From positions 468,155-532,154 of the forward strand of contig CM035310.1 in the NCBI GenBank assembly GCA_002900995.3: DNA of 64,000 nt. The letters are read 5' to 3'. Below are positions 1-11,324 of this stretch, in pieces; position 1 is the first letter of the stretch; every line of letters starts with the position of its first letter. Source of the DNA: Ganoderma boninense. Its lineage: Eukaryota; Basidiomycota; Agaricomycetes; Polyporales; Polyporaceae. A model generated the notes under the pieces. That model was not told the origin of the DNA. It ran no database searches and saw only the letters and a list, made by a program, of their open reading frames with translations. Both the position numbers and the translations under genes were made by a program.

Positions 1-1241
1 AGGCGCAGCCCGTGACGAATCCCTCGTACACGTCGTCCGCATTGTGCATCTGGTGCTCCCAGCCCTGTAAAGCCCGCAGTTAATTTTTGTTTGAAACCCA
101 GATACCCGTTCCTGACGCACTAGGGAGAGTTCGATCGACCCGAAAAACTGGGGGTCAATCACACCGTCGAGGATGACTCGACCGACGCGCTAAAACGACG
201 TGAGTTCTAGCCTGGTGGGCACTCACGCGGAACATACGCACATCCGGGAACACTTGACCGACGTCGCCGGTCAGCTTTACGCCCATATTCGAAGAGTATA
301 AGGGAGGAGCACGTACTGTTGACGAGCCACGAACCGAGGATGGTACCATAAGAATAGCCCAAGTAGTTGATAGGAGCTTCAGGACCATCCAACGCGTCGA
401 CCAGTGCGACCAGATCACGAACCGTGGCGGCAGTTCCGATGTACTTGAGGTATTTGCCATCGGAATGCTCCTGGCACTTTTTGCCGAGTTCCACGTACTT
501 CTTCTGCATGGAGTCCGCCTGCGCGAGGAGCGCGTCGATGTCGGACTGGTCGGTGAAGTCCCCGGTCATCTCGATCCCGCTGAGCTCGATGGTGCCGTTG
601 AAGAAGGCGTCGTATTCGTCGACGCTGTCGAAGCAGTACACGTCTCCCGGGCTACACGACAGACATCCTATTAGCGCTTTGTACGCCTTCCAAAACCGAC
701 AACAACTTACATCGATAGCGAGCCGACGCCACGGGGGTCCCAGCTGACGATGTCGTAGAATCCTCCAGTTACGTTGAGGAGGTAGCTGGCGATGGGGCTG
801 GTGCTCAGCTCTGCTAAGCCAGACTGGCCAGGTCCACCTGCGACGACGGGCGATCAGCAAGACTCTATACCAGAGGTAGATATCGCGTGCATGCCTGGAT
901 TCAGGAAGTAGGTCCCACGGCGCTCGCCGGTGGCATTTGCCTTGATGACGGCGATGCGACCTTTGCCCACTGAGGCGTTATGGTAGTCGATTGGGATCTC
1001 GAAGAAGCCGCAGGAGAGGGACGAGTCGGCGACGATGGAGGGGTCACAAGGACCCCATTGAATGGAGGATGTATTAGCACCACCCTAGTGCGTGTTGTTC
1101 AGGTCCACGACAGCGAATATAGAACCTTCAAGGACTGACCTTGTCGCAATCCGGCTGGGCCCCTTGATCGATGACGAGTCCGTGAGCAGATCGTGAAGCC
1201 AAGAGCAGAACGAAAGCGGGGACGAAGGGAGAGGGCTTCAT
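1..1241 (-). CDS. Secreted S33/TAP-like alpha/beta hydrolase, 3' end beyond the window
   Basis: Seven exons read in phase on the minus strand: 1140-1241, 895-1084, 711-837, 317-651, 242-252, 121-189 and 1-64 (continuing off the left edge). The N-terminus MKPSPFVPAFVLLLASRS is a signal peptide. Exon 3 carries the oxyanion-type NPGGPGQSG block and exon 4 the nucleophile elbow GYSYG, both typical of peptidase family S33 / tripeptidyl-aminopeptidase-like hydrolases. The C-terminal TAP domain is not in the window. The gene is an inverted near copy of the complete gene at 54254-56695. No stop or frameshift is visible in the part present. The intron between 895 and 837 begins with GC instead of the GT found in the other copy; GC-AG introns are normally spliced. 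The substrate is unknown; family members cleave short peptides or esters outside the cell. Confidence 0.85.
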
Positions 1242-1281
1242 TGCGGGGCTTGTAGTTTTCTACAGGCCTCCTGTGTCAAGG

Positions 1282-1288
1282 TTTTATA
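1282..1288 (-). promoter_or_regulatory. TATA box of the left S33 hydrolase
   Basis: TATAAAA on the minus strand, about 41 bp upstream of the start codon at 1241. The other arm has TATATAA at the same place. Confidence 0.6.
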
Positions 1289-1651
1289 CCGGTGATGCGA
1301 CGTCCTTGGCAACGTCATAACCGGCACTATATTGATGGTGCACCGCACGGCTGCGCAAGCGGACGTACACACTGCGGGCATGGCAGAGGGCAGTGTACCG
1401 TGGAATCGGTCAGCATGGGCCATCATGACATACGAGCAAACAAGAAACATACCCGAGTTACGTTGGACGACCGACGGCCCACACCCTATGCCAGGAATTA
1501 ATCGAGAAGGCAGAGAGACGAGCGCGGAAGGTGCGGCTAGAGACTGTCAGACTCGGAGGCAGATAAACCTGGCGTTGGTTGGGTCAAAACGTGGGAACTA
1601 GGTGGGGTAGAGGACTAGATGGTGATGGGGGAGGCGGTCAATGGTCACCGT

Positions 1652-1686
1652 CGGTACCGGTAACCGGTTAACTGGTTGACCGGTGA
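1652..1686. promoter_or_regulatory. Cluster of ACCGGT/AACCGGTT palindromes upstream of the hydrolase
   Basis: Within 35 bp there are repeated ACCGGT cores including the perfect palindrome AACCGGTT, about 410-445 bp upstream of the start codon. The same cluster, in mirror orientation, lies at 53808-53842 upstream of the paralogue. It is a candidate binding site for a dimeric regulator; no factor can be named. Confidence 0.35.
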
Positions 1687-2079
1687 GGTGAAACAGTGCC
1701 CGAGCATAGCGGGAATAGCGACGGTGTTCTGTGGTCGTAACCTGCTGCGTTGGAATGCGGAAACTGGCAGAGCGTCACATGACAACCTTGCTCGACCTTG
1801 CCAGGATTTTTAAGTGATAGACGATACGTTAATATGTTTAGCCTAGACTAGAAGAAGTCAACCGAGATGTTCCTGGCACTGGAAAAGGCTGTGAACATGT
1901 ACGAACCATACAGTGACAGTGCTGCGTCGGAGGAAGCAGACGGCGTAAAACTTGGAGTTGGGGGAGCAAGTCGAAGGAGATCCCGCTGGAACACAAAGAC
2001 AAAGATAACGTCGACGAGAGTCGGATGGCCTAGCAGGGCAAGCATTCCAGTGACAGGGTGCGCCCGGTCGATCATGATG

Positions 2080-2990
2080 GCAAGCCTCAAGGCTCACTCA
2101 AGGTGCTCTCGAAGGACGCGATGGCGATCAATGGCATTTGAAGCTTGCACTTGCGCAACAGCACAGCACGGCCAGAGGTCCAGGCTCTGCGAGACGACGC
2201 GGCATCGGTGGTGGGTGTGGTACGTTCAACGTTGCTGGCATGGATATTGCTGTGCACCTGGAGCCTGAGCCCGATCTGTATTCTTTCTTGTGTTCCAGCG
2301 TTGTTGCGGCCTATGATAGAGTAGTCAGTAGTGTCCAGCAGCATAGTACGGTACATCCCGAGCCCACGTTGGCGTCGTCGCATACCTGCACACAGCCACA
2401 GCCACAGCCACAGTCTCAGAATATTGAAGATATTCCCGCACCGCGGCTACTACAGCAATAAGTTTTTGATCGTCGATCATACCATATTCCATCCCTCTTT
2501 GCCTCTCATGTATCTATCTCTGGCTCTAATACCAGCCTTCTCTCATTCTCGAGCCCGTGCGACTGTTGGCAAATCGGCCAGAGGTTGAGCAGAGCAGCAA
2601 AAGCGAGTAGATTCCGGTTGTCCTGTAACGGTCGTCGTAGTGCAGAGGCAAACGGATGAACAATCGCGCGTTATCGTACGTCGGAAAGTCCCGGCGAGGA
2701 AGCGCTCGCTTGCTCAAAATCCATGTTCCAACAGCGACTCTCCTCTTCGATTTCCGACCTCGTTCCTTGACTCTGAGTCTCGGGGTGTTTCGTCTCAGCG
2801 TTCCATCTCGACTTCGTCTTTCGTATTCTCGACTTTATCCCGTCGCTCCCCGACTTGGACTCCGCTCGCCCTCTGACTGCGTACACGGTCCCCAGATCCA
2901 GTCCACACCCACCACCACACTCATTGGACCACCATCACTGCACCCACTCCCCTTGCCGGCAAGCTCGAAGGACTCCTTGCACCTACGTTC
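2080..2990 (+). repeat. Dispersed repeat R, copy 1
   Basis: Starts near AGCCTCAAGGCTCACTCA and shares long blocks with 8160-8975 (same strand) and 52790-53445 (opposite strand). It contains CAC-rich runs and, in copies 1 and 2, pyrimidine-rich promoter-like sequence directly before the downstream unit. Copy 1 holds a 170-bp insertion absent from copy 2. No conserved protein frame spans the copies. Confidence 0.75.
2564..2733 (+). mobile_element. Solo-LTR-like insertion, 170 bp
   Basis: The element begins TGTTGG and ends CCAACA, i.e. TG...CA with a 6-bp terminal inverted repeat. It is flanked on both sides by GCGAC (2559-2563 and 2734-2738). The homologous position in repeat copy 2 (about 8698-8708) has the uninterrupted site, in the form ACGACTCTCC. 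This fits an LTR-retrotransposon solo LTR with a 5-bp target duplication; a small TIR element is the alternative. No internal coding region remains. Confidence 0.65.
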
Positions 2991-3219
2991 TTCGATGATT
3001 CACCATCAGTATCCCTCAGCCCGTTAAACCTCAGCCCCGCTCTCCTCCTCCTCCTCTGCCCGGTATTCTTCCCTGCTCGCACCGCCCCTTCCCCCTACTT
3101 CCTCCTTGGATACCGGTGGCCCAGTGGCGGCTGGCTCAGGAAGGGCCCAACGGTGCATCCTTAAACTGGTCGAACGCCGAGAACAAGCTGATCTTGTGGC
3201 CCTAGATAACCACGGCATC

Positions 3220-3534
3220 ATGAGTGCTCAAGACACGAGCAGTACATCGTCGCCGCTCGGACTTCCCGCTCCATCCGGTGTGCTCAAGGAGACAGAAAAT
3301 GTCACCGTGAACGGGACGCAGACGTTCAAGTTTGACAAGCTTGGCCCGGTGGTGGTAAACAAGGACGGGGTGCGCTTTCTTCGATTTAGTTTCTATACTT
3401 GTACAGAGCTAACATCGGGGATCGCACAGACATTGTCACGTATTGCGAAATGGGAGGAGATGACGCCTATCGAGAAGGAGCGCACGTTGAGGGTCCTCGT
3501 GGCGCGGAACCAGTACGCTGTTTCCATCCTCTGA
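3220..3534 (+). CDS. Small conserved fungal protein of unknown function
   Basis: Two exons, 3220-3369 and 3430-3534, joined in phase by a 60-nt intron (GTGCGC...CACAG), give 84 residues. The C-terminal half carries the blocks KLGPVVVNKDGTLSRI, then EEMT, then RTLRVL and ARNQ. To my knowledge this is a widely conserved short motif of fungal proteins with no assigned role. The N-terminal 25 residues are Ser/Thr/Pro-rich and low complexity. There is no signal peptide or membrane segment. The promoter region overlaps the end of repeat R copy 1. Confidence 0.75.
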   Translation: MSAQDTSSTSSPLGLPAPSGVLKETENVTVNGTQTFKFDKLGPVVVNKDGVRFLRFSFYTCTELTSGIAQTLSRIAKWEEMTPIEKERTLRVLVARNQYAVSIL

Positions 3535-4100
3535 AATTCGGATGGTTAGGCTCATCTTCTCTTTAGGGTTCGACTCGTGAGTCAGGAGACCCAAAAAGAC
3601 GAAGCGTCTGAGGACAGGCTGTCGATATTGACGCGATCAGATGTATGAGACGTCGTCTCATCCTGTCATATAACCGTCCACCAAGTCGCCCTACGCAACA
3701 ATTCCAACCGTGTCATCTATCATTTCGCTCTGGAGAGTGTCTCAACCTGATTTCAGTCCATGGATCGCACCTGCATTGACTCGGTCCCACTGCATGATGT
3801 TAAGCAGTCCGATATTCTTGCTGCCTCATGAATCCAGGCTCATCACGAGCTTCAGCATGCAGCAAACGATGGCTGTATTAAACGGGTAGTACGACTATGT
3901 GACGTTATTACGAGAAAGAGAGAGAAAGAGAGTCATTGAGGAACAGCTCGCGGCTTATCAACATCATCCGCAAGTGTAGCGCAAGACAACGCGTGCCGTA
4001 CTGTATGATAGATGAGGTCAAGTCCGAAGTTCTACGACGACTCTCTCTTCGAAATGTCCGATTAAAACGAGGATGAAATGAGTGGACGGGTTACTGAATC
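3535..4100. other. Intergenic region between two gene 3' ends
   Basis: No coding pattern seen. It holds a short AG-rich tract (about 3908-3932, GAGAAAGAG units) and the converging 3' ends of the flanking genes. Confidence 0.6.
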
Positions 4101-5451
4101 TCAGGCAGAGCCCTGGTGGCCAGCGGGCGCAGGAGGGGGCGGAACTCCATTCGTGGTGGCGTGAGGGGGAGGCACGCTACGCGCCGCGTGCTGGGGGTCC
4201 TTAGGCGGCTTGCCAGTGGGAACGGGAGGCACCTTCGTGTCCGGACGAGGGCGGCCGTCGCGAGCAGCGTGAGGAGGAACTCACGGGGCGGGCCCGAGGG
4301 AGCAGGTCCTGCGGGGGCGCCGTGCGGGGGAGGCTGAGGGATGTCCCGAGCTCCGTGAGGCGGGACCCGAGGAGGCTGGCCTGAGGGGACAGGAACCGGC
4401 GCAGGAGCACCGTGGGGGCCGTCGCGAGCCGCGTGAGGAGGTGCCTCGGGTGCGGGGCCGGTAGGAGCAGGCGGGATGCCAGTGGGAGGGCGACGCGGCT
4501 CGTCACGGGGAGCATGGGGTGGCCTTCCGGCCAGGCTGACCCGTCGGGACAGGGGGGATGCCAGTCGGGCGGCGGGGAGCATCGCGCGCTGCATGGGGCG
4601 GGACTTCCGGTGCAGGGCCCGTGGGGCAGGACGGCCATCGGTCGGGGGAGGCGGCGGCACCTCGCGCGGAGCATGCGGCGGGACCTCGGGCGCAGGGCCA
4701 GTCGGAGCAGGCGGGACGCCGGTCGGAGGACGGCGCTGCTCGTCACGGCCCATGAGGATGGCCTTCGGGAGGCGGGTTCGAGGGCGCAGGGCCTACAGGA
4801 ACTCCAGTCGGACGGCGGGGAGGGGCATCGCGAGCCGCGTGAGGCGGGACCTGAGGAGGCAGGCCGGTCGCAGGGGGAGGAACATCCGTCGGCGGGCGGG
4901 CAGGCACCTCACGAGCTGCGTGAGGCGGGAGCTCAGGGGGAGGACCAGCCGGAGGGACATCCGTCGGGTGTCCATGGGGCGCATTGCGTGCCGCATGAGG
5001 TGGGACCTGTGCAGGCGGCGTGGGGACCGGCGGGGCACCAGTGGGAGGACGGCGAGGGGCATCACGCGCGCCGTGGGCGGGACCCCTCGCGGGCGGACCT
5101 GCAGGAGCAGGCCCGGAGGAAGGGGACGCGCTGGGGGATCGGCGGGGACGTCGCGAGGCACATGGGGTGGCAGCGGAGACGGAGCCGGGCCCGAAGGTCC
5201 CCCAGCATGAGGGGGAGGGGGCAAGTCGCGCGGTGCATGCGTCGGCAAGACAGGCGGAGCAGGAGCCACAGGCACCCCAGTCGGGTTGGCCCCGACGCTG
5301 GGCGGGAGGGGAGGAACAGCCCCCACGGGAGCGGCAGCAGCTGCAATGCAAACACTTGGTGTCAGAGAGCGTCTCGTTGTAAGACAGCTGCCTGAAACTC
5401 ACCTCGGCCTAGGACCAGTGCGGCGAGGACGAAGTTGAGCATGCACTTCAT
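4101..5451 (-). CDS. Secreted proline-rich tandem-repeat protein, reading frame interrupted
   Basis: Exon 1 (5403-5451) encodes MKCMLNFVLAALVLGR, a signal peptide. After an intron (5341-5402) the rest encodes repeats of about 20-24 residues with the core PPHAARD followed by PPTGVPPAP and similar. The repeat pattern persists to a stop at 4101-4103 but moves between all three frames: clear frame changes lie near 5115-5130, between about 4790 and 4640, and near 4280. No single frame is open throughout. The protein-level repeat is preserved on both sides of each switch, so the breaks are recent or are consensus errors in GC-rich repeats. It resembles cell-wall or surface proline-rich proteins; no catalytic domain is present. 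Confidence 0.6.
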
Positions 5452-5561
5452 TGTAGCGAGTGTTTAAGGTAGTTTAAGTGGAAAGAGAGGTGGTGTGGTA
5501 GTACGTTGCACTGGAAAGGAGAAGTGGACGGTACTGGGGAGACTGAGGGTAGACGGAAGGG

Positions 5562-5569
5562 TTTTTATA
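5562..5569 (-). promoter_or_regulatory. TATA box of the proline-rich protein gene
   Basis: TATAAAAA on the minus strand about 110 bp upstream of the start codon at 5451. Confidence 0.5.
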
Positions 5570-8159
5570 CGCGTCTAGGGTTCTAGGGAGCAGTCGGCAG
5601 GCGCTAACGAAACACCGTAGTACTGTCCACCTGCGCAGCAGCGTTAGCGAATGCGCTGATCGTTCATGTTCGTACCCTTGCAAATGACCTTAGTTCAGAA
5701 TAACGTCAGCGCAGCTCCTTGTCCCATCGTGTCCAGCTCCACGCACCTATTTTCAAGCCGTGTCCGGACACATCTGCATCTGCATTCAGCAATCCAACGC
5801 AGCGACAGTCGGGGTAGGTGGTATTCAGGGTACTTAGAAAGACGTTTCAAGTTTTGGGTATGTCCGCGTGGCCTTGGTCTTCTCCACAACCGGCACCAAC
5901 TCGATGGGTCCGTAAATCGGCCTTGTACCGCTGAAGTCTACCGGTCTGCAAACCTCCACACACTATGGCATGTAGTACGCGCAGTGTCCCGATGGGATCC
6001 CGAACTTCATGGCCCCAGCAAAAGGTGCAATGAGACGACCTGGTGGTAGATGATAGCGTTGCCCAGCACCAAGATCGAGCTACCGTGGACTGTAGCATTC
6101 GTGAATGACCGTGGTAGTGGATCGATTCATGCACCTTCGCGATGCGCGGCGTCACCGACATGATCACGCCGCGCACGGAGTTTCCCGAATTAGAATGGCG
6201 TCAAGCAGTGCATCGCTCAAGAAGTTCACGCTGCTGCGCTTCTTCAACGTTCAGGCCTGCTTGCGCCTCTCTAGACTCGGAGCGGCGTTCGATAGAATTA
6301 CAGCTCCATATTCGGTTGGATGAACCATCACAAAACGTGGTATGTGCTCCACTTGTTCGTGCCGCAGGTGAGTATCTTCGTCTCTCCGCAGTAGGACTTG
6401 TAGTACGAATTCCCGGCCCTTCAACTTGAAGTTTGCAAGTGTCCGGTTCAACCTGAGCCCGAGTCTGATGGAAAGCGGCCACTTGTACGCCGCCGGAGAA
6501 TGACCAAAACGGAGTCCAACACAGGATACGGATGCTTAGCCGCGGTGATGCTACATGTAATAATATGCTGCGGAAAAGGCGAATTAGATGGCCATCCGAT
6601 TTTGAAAGCGTCGGCCAGCGAGGGAAGGAGGGGCGAGTCCAATCTCCGAGTTGGGGAATCCGATGCTCGGCTTTCAGTACGGACCTCAGAAATGCGCGAG
6701 GAGGCCAGATGCTAGACGCGAGAGCACGCCTGGTCCTCATGACGGTAGCAAAAGCTGTCCTGCTGGTATGATCGCTTGTGGTCGTGGAGCCGCGGCAACT
6801 CTTGCGGTCATCTGCTATGGCATTCACGTTTTGTTTGTGACCCCCAACCGCGTCTCTCCCCGGAGCTCAATCTCGCGCAGACGGAGTAGTTTGGCCGCAT
6901 TAAAGGCTTGCGACTAAGCTTCTGAGTCGGAAATGGCATCATTTCTGGGCCTTTAGATTGAGGGAACAATACTCGCCATCGAGCACGGATACCTTGACGA
7001 CCCATCCCGGGCTTGCTTGACCACGCCGTCTAGGCGTTGTAGGGCTCAAGCTGGCTTCATAGAAGCTGACGGCTGCCTCCTTGCGAAAAAGCACGAGGTC
7101 AACGGTCGAATATTCTGTGATTGCAGCATTTCAAGGTCCTGAGGCGGCCCTCGGTCGGGTACCGGTGCATCGCAAATATTGAACGGAACGTTGCACGCGT
7201 GCTCCGCTCCTGAGTCTACCTGTTTTGATGGCGACCTGCGCGATTCTTAAATTGTTATTTGGAGTTGCTGGTGGCTCCAGTAACAGGCGGCTTTTGCACC
7301 TCCAGGTGCGGTTGGAACGGGCCGTGGAGTCCAGAATTCTTGTCTTCGGCCGTTGGCCTCGCAGATTGTCATCGATACCTTCGCGTTGAAACCGAGCGTG
7401 ACGGGGCCAGTCACCGTGAAGCTTTGGGGACTTCGATGCGGCCTCATGTCGTAAAGCAACGTAAGTAAATGTCCGTCCTACACGCTCTGCTCAAAGCTGG
7501 ACCTGACACAGCGGGCACCGGGGGGGGGGGCGAAATCGACGGCTCCTTCAGCGGCCTTTACTCGCGAACATGGCTAGCATCCAATTGGCCAGCATTGAGA
7601 AACGAACACTCCCCAACTCCCCGATATCTTCCCGTCAACCAACTGCGCTCGCAAGGACAGCCTATCACAGGACACTCAGTACTGCTGCACATCAGGTTGT
7701 GAAGCAAACAGAAGGGCCTCTTGAAGCGCACCTCGATGGGGATCATGTGTCCTCTGGATGGGTCGATGATTGGAGCGACTCAATCGAAGCTCGGCCGAGA
7801 GGTCGGGCCAGTCACCGTGGCCATCGGAGTGGGCGAATCGTACGTGATCGTGAGGGTCGTGGCGTGCCCATCCGACGACGTCGTGATCGTCGTGAACCAT
7901 TCCAGCGCGGGAGGGGCGAGCGGCGTCGCCGCAGCTAACGAGGACACGTCTTCATATCCAACATAATAAAACGAGGAAGCGTGGGGCGCGTACTGTTTGC
8001 GACACAAGTGGCCAAGAGGGCAATGGTAGCGAGCAAGGGTTGCATCGTGTCCGCTAGTGAGCTTCTGCAATGGCTTGTGAGCGACGTCCAGTCCCAATGT
8101 ATATGAGGCTTCGGGGAAACTCACCTTCTCTCGGAGCGAAGGAATGCGACGGCGACGCT
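5570..8159 (-). other. Unassigned region with short coding-like patches
   Basis: Several stretches on the minus strand look like protein code but cannot be joined: about 6190-5850 (with the block AGAMKFGIPSGHCAYYMP), 6450-6251, 7460-7247 (FTVTGPVTLGF) and 7976-7780 (Ser/Thr-rich, ending in a stop). Frames are broken by stops and no start-to-stop spliced model holds. I could not match the patches to a family. They may be remains of one or two decayed genes. A run of ten G occurs near 7520-7530. Confidence 0.35.
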
Positions 8160-8975
8160 GGGCAAGCCTCAAGGCTCACTCAGGGTGCTCTCGAAGGACG
8201 CGATGGCGATCACTGGCATCTGGAACTTGCACTTGCGCAACACCACAGCGCAGTAGGAGGCCCAGGCTCTGCGAGACTCGGACGCGGCATCGGTGGTGGT
8301 AACCGTGACCTCGCGCCGGGCCCCGCTTGCATGCCATCCCCCATTCTCGCGTTGTATGTTTTCTTTACTTTCTTCCTCATCTGTACTCTTTCTGGTGTTC
8401 CAGCGTTGTTGCGGCCTATGGTAGCGTAGTCAGGAGTGTTCAGTAGCGTAGTGCGGTAGATCCCGAGCCCACGTCGGCGTCGTCGCATACTTGCCCACAG
8501 CCACATGCACCGTGACAGTCTCGGATATTCCCGCGGGCCCGCGGCTACTACAGTAATAAGTTTTTGATCGTCTTCGTCTACCTCCCCATATGATCAGACC
8601 ATATTCCATCCCTCTTCGCCTCTTATGTACTTATCTATCTCTGCCTCGTCCTCCGAGTCGGGCCCCTGTAATACCAGCCTTCTCTCTATTCTCGAGCCCG
8701 TACGACTCTCCTCTTCGATTTCCGACCTCAGGCTCGTTCCTCGACTCTGAGTCTCGGTGTCGTGTTTCGTCTCAGCGTTCCATCTCGACTTCGTCTTTCG
8801 TATTCGTATTCTCCACTTTGTCTCGTCACTCCCCGACTTGGACCCCGCTCGCCCTCGGACTGCGTACACGGCCCCACCACCATACTCATTACACCACCAT
8901 CACTGCACCCATTCCCCTTGCAGGCAAGCTCGAGGGACTCCTCGCACCTGCATCCTTCGCACTCACAGAGAGCGC
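8160..8975 (+). repeat. Dispersed repeat R, copy 2
   Basis: Same strand as copy 1, with the same start block and matching blocks through the CAC-rich part and the pyrimidine-rich block to about 8975. It lacks the LTR-like insertion, so it preserves the empty site. Unlike copy 1 it is not followed by the small conserved gene. Confidence 0.75.
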
Positions 8976-10533
8976 TGAGGTCTACCATCGGTCGCCCCGG
9001 GCCCGCGCGCGTCGTTGGGCGGTCACGGCTACGTCAGGCTAGGGCCACCCTCCGAGTCTCACCGGCATATCTGAGCGTGATGTACGAGATTCGTTCTCAT
9101 ACGGGGGCACAAAGTGGATGGTGTGCGACTAGCATTGCGGGTTGTTACGGATGGGGATGGATGGGATGTGCCTTGGCCTCTGCAACTGCTCACGAAGCAC
9201 CCCGTCACCGTACAAAGCAAAACTGGGGTTGTTCGGAATCCAGATCGCGCGCCGTGGCAGCAATGGATAGAAGGACGCACCCATTGTCGACAGGATGTGG
9301 GGATCGTGTTTTGAAGTATTGGCGCCAGTGAGGGGAGCCGCGCCTGCAAACCATGATGGTCAATCGATTGCCAGTGGAAGCTTCTGGCAGACGGAAACTG
9401 GACCGTTGATAAATTAGCGAGTGAGTGCATAAATTCGGATTGAGGAGACAGGGTAGTAAGCAAGAGTCACAAATAGAACACAGGGAAGAAGAGCGGAAGA
9501 CGATAAACATAGAGCTAGCACTCGCCAGATGTATTCTTGTCTCCACGCTGTTGGTGCTGGAAGGATCAGCGCCGTCACTAGGTGTTTGAGTCAAACTTCA
9601 GGCCAGGGATTACTGTACACAATGTTCGACAGCAAGGAGAGCATGCCTGTAGAGTTTCCTCCGGATCCTCAGCAATGATCCGCCCTCAGACAAGAACTTG
9701 GATCTCTAAGCGAATGGACCACCAGTCTCACTTACGGCCTACATTAATATTAGGGTAAAGGTTACGTTAGGAGAGGTGCTTCGAGTGCGATGGTCGACTG
9801 GTGAGATGCACGCCCCCACCAAATCGCCGACCAAGTCCAGCCCGTCGCGCGTTTGCATGGAGGTCCATCGTGGTCGCCCATGGCCCAGACCCGGAGGGCG
9901 AAGCGACCCTCTGGCACAGCTGAGCGGGAATGAAGAGTCCTTGAGGGAGCATGGCCTGCGCTTACCGGTGGAGATGGGGAAGATGGGCGACACTAACGCA
10001 CGCTGCGGGCCTAGAGAGCCGCAGCGTGTTCTCAGCTCTCTCCGCGTCTGGTTGACGAGGGCCCGGCGAGGGTCGCTCACGCGCAAATGGCCGGATTCAT
10101 AGATGCTATCAACCTCCGAGGAGATGCAGGGGATTTGATTTGGGGTACACGAGAAGACGCAGATGGATGGATGGTCGAGGCGGGGAGGTGGGGGCAATGT
10201 GGAAGTTCTGTCGGGTCAAGCCAGGATCGGCGAGGCGGAAATTTGACAGCACCTTGCACTTCCCCAGAGTCCGGCATGACGGAACCTTGATGGACGTCTC
10301 TTCGTTCTCGTTGCTCGGGTGACGAGGACCGGAGGAGGAGGGTGTTGACTCCGGCATTACAGTCAATTTGCGTCATTGGTGAGCTTAGGGCGCTGTCGAG
10401 ACCGGATCGTCGTTTTTACGCGTCAGTGGATAGAGCACGATAGCTGGGGAGCTGACGCACCCAATGCAACGTGGACAAGCACTCGAGTGAACTCTATGGA
10501 ACCTGGGAAGAAGATTGAGGTAGGGCAAAAAGA
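8976..10533. other. Gene-poor region
   Basis: Open frames up to about 150 codons exist on both strands, but they overlap each other, lack recognisable motifs and do not splice into a convincing model. I see no supported gene here. Confidence 0.5.
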
Positions 10534-10604
10534 GGGCCCACCGTGGTTCGAACACGGGACCACACGATCTGCAATCGTATGCTCTACCACTGAGCTATAA
10601 GCCC
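10534..10604 (-). tRNA. tRNA-Cys (GCA)
   Basis: 71 nt on the minus strand. The acceptor stem GGGCTTA pairs with TGGGCCC, including two G-U pairs. The D stem GCTC/GAGC, the anticodon stem TACGA/TCGTG and the T arm CCGTG-TTCGAAC-CACGG are all complete. The anticodon loop TTGCAGA gives anticodon GCA. There is no intron and no encoded CCA, as expected for a eukaryotic nuclear tRNA. Confidence 0.95.
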
Positions 10605-11324
10605 ATAGCTGTGCCAGAGCTACAGACCATCATCAGCGTATATCGGCCAGAAGGAGCGGAAGCATGCGCGCACTTAGGGTGGGCCAAGATATTGAAGGTT
10701 CATGGCGGTTGGCGGTCAACTTTCATCACAAGGTTCAGGCCCTTTGCGAAGGTAAGACGGCAGATAACGCAATGTCGGAAGCCCCAGGACAGAAGCCAGA
10801 CAGAAGTCCAGATCGTGAGGAGCCGCAGCAGACAAGCGAAGCCCGGAGAGAGCAAGGACCGGATGGCGGTACCGCGGCAGGCTCGCGGCCAACAACGTCT
10901 GTGAACGCCAGAAGAGTGCTCTCTGCGAGATTGGCCCATGAAGACACGTCGGAGGCGGGGATGAAGCCTCTGCCTGAGAATGCAGCGTCGGAGCACGGAC
11001 AGGCAGCGAAAATTGGCAGGAGACGGGTGGGACAGCGCATGGCCAGAGGGAGCGAGGGGGGTGATGAGCGACGGCGGACAGCGCAAGTGAGCCCGAGCGA
11101 GGCAAGCGGGCAGAGAGCGATGACGCGCCGTTATCCGGGCGACACCGCTTGCTGACATAATCATTCAGCGCAGCCCGTCGCCCTTTCTACTGCTCTCTCC
11201 ACTCCTCCATCCCCCCGTCCCCCTCCTCCCCCCACAGCCCCTTCGACGTCCCCGCACGACCCGCAGCATCTATACACACGTCTACCATACTCAGCTTCTC
11301 CCCGGATTTCCGCCCCTCACGCCA
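10605..11324. other. Region upstream of the Rho gene
   Basis: A plus-strand frame of about 163 codons (10664-11155) is charged and low in hydrophobic residues, has no recognisable motif and is antisense to equally long frames, so I do not call it. The pyrimidine-rich stretch at 11180-11320 directly before the Rho start is likely its promoter and 5' leader. Confidence 0.45.

Larger units (their letters stand above)
1..2663. repeat. Left arm of a large inverted segmental duplication (repeat A)
   Basis: This segment is an inverted, closely similar copy of about 52790-55487. It covers the hydrolase gene, its promoter, its upstream region and the first part of the LTR-like element. Base 1 of the window corresponds to about 55487 on the other arm, so the true left arm probably continues outside. 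Differences are scattered substitutions and small indels, so the arms are separate genomic copies and not a simple assembly duplicate. Confidence 0.85.

Noticed and set aside
9739..10376. Minus-strand frames of 99-152 codons
   Set aside because: No motif, overlapping frames and no splice-consistent extension.
10664..11155. 163-codon open frame before the Rho gene
   Set aside because: Charged, low-complexity, no motif, and antisense frames of similar length exist; GC-rich DNA produces such frames by chance.
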